Positions 63,724 through 64,000 of a stretch of DNA of 64,000 nt are shown one piece after another. Source of the DNA: Bacteroides sp. 51. GTDB taxonomy: Bacteria; Bacteroidota; Bacteroidia; Bacteroidales; Bacteroidaceae. The position numbers and the translations under genes were made by a program. Under the pieces are notes generated by a model that did not search any database, was not told where the DNA came from, and was given only the letters and a program-made list of their open reading frames with translations. The DNA lies in NCBI RefSeq assembly GCF_010500965.1, contig NZ_QVMI01000034.1, positions 1 to 64,000 on the forward strand, given 5' to 3'. The stretch's first letter is position 1; each line of letters starts with the position of its first letter.

Positions 63724-64000
63724 ACGAGGAATTCATTGACAACATAAAAGAACTTATTCAGCTCAAAGAGGCGGATAAGATAAAAGAGTTAATCAGCGGG
63801 CTTCACCCTGCCGACATCGCCGAGTTGTGCGATGAACTCACCCCGGAAGATGCCAAGTTTATCTATCGCCTGATGGATAACGAAACGGCAGCCGACGTTC
63901 TGGTGGAAATGGACGAGGATACCCGTAAGGAGTTCCTAGACATTCTCCCTCCCGAAATCATCGCCAAACGCTTCGTAGATTACATGGATACGGACGACGC
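63720..64000 (+). CDS. mgtE: magnesium transporter MgtE, N-terminal part
   Basis: The first 93 residues of a gene that leaves the window. They form the MgtE N domain of HEAT-like helices: LHPADIAELCDELTPEDAKF and ILPPEIIAKRFVDYM, which senses cytosolic magnesium; CBS and membrane domains are expected beyond the edge. The start overlaps the rsmA stop by 4 bp. Confidence 0.9.
   Translation, partial: MNEEFIDNIKELIQLKEADKIKELISGLHPADIAELCDELTPEDAKFIYRLMDNETAADVLVEMDEDTRKEFLDILPPEIIAKRFVDYMDTDD

Overview
The window is a chromosomal segment of a Bacteroidales bacterium, most likely Parabacteroides or a close relative. The signs are promoters of the Bacteroidetes type (-7 box TAnnTTTG) before many genes, near absence of Shine-Dalgarno sequences, a complex I operon without nuoE, nuoF and nuoG and with a fused nuoCD, a fimbrillin-like lipoprotein with GLUG repeats, phosphate porin plus Pst genes, an HU-HIG type DNA-binding protein with a smalltalk peptide, and RHS proteins with a DUF6443-like start. 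No tRNA, rRNA, CRISPR array, intact insertion sequence or prophage was seen.

Layout. 0-5 kb: dxs, trkA, trkH (isoprenoid precursor synthesis, potassium uptake). 5-12.4 kb: an O-antigen ligase/polymerase-like membrane protein, an operon of an HExxH lipoprotein and two tandem secreted paralogues, a transglutaminase-like lipoprotein, a tiny membrane peptide and a small exported protein. 12.5-22.7 kb: nuoA-B-CD-H-I-J-K-L-M-N. 22.7-30.9 kb: a repeat-rich gap, a hybrid histidine kinase, an AAA/PD-(D/E)XK protein, a fimbrillin-like operon and a membrane AraC regulator. 30.9-38.2 kb: phosphate porin, pstS-C-A-B, phoU and an MscS channel. 38.4-40.3 kb: an ATPase and a DUF4435 (TOPRIM-like) protein resembling the two parts of PARIS anti-phage systems. 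40.6-50.8 kb: an accessory island with DUF6291, DUF4248, HU and smalltalk genes, then a two-gene RHS toxin system with a candidate immunity gene. 50.9-64 kb: EamA transporter, meaB, DUF1573 protein, a large alpha-2-macroglobulin, pepD, a flippase-like protein, rsmA and the start of mgtE.

The strongest unexplained signal is small repetitive DNA. Four sites carry arrays with an exact 22-bp period; three are built from 13-bp near-palindromes separated by 9 nt, and two of these (40.4 and 60.2 kb) belong to one family in opposite orientation. A separate 33-bp hairpin element (11 codons long) sits between genes, directly at TAG stop codons and in frame inside nuoL (three copies) and the 3' end of the EamA gene, much as Rickettsia palindromic elements do. 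A 78-bp two-arm palindromic element and two families of heptamer-repeat hairpins fill many other gaps, above all in the nuo and pst operons.

The accessory genes point to competition and defence: a split RHS cocoon with an AT-rich toxin tip and membrane-anchored immunity candidate, and the ATPase/TOPRIM pair. PstC also has a periplasmic loop that resembles part of its partner PstS.
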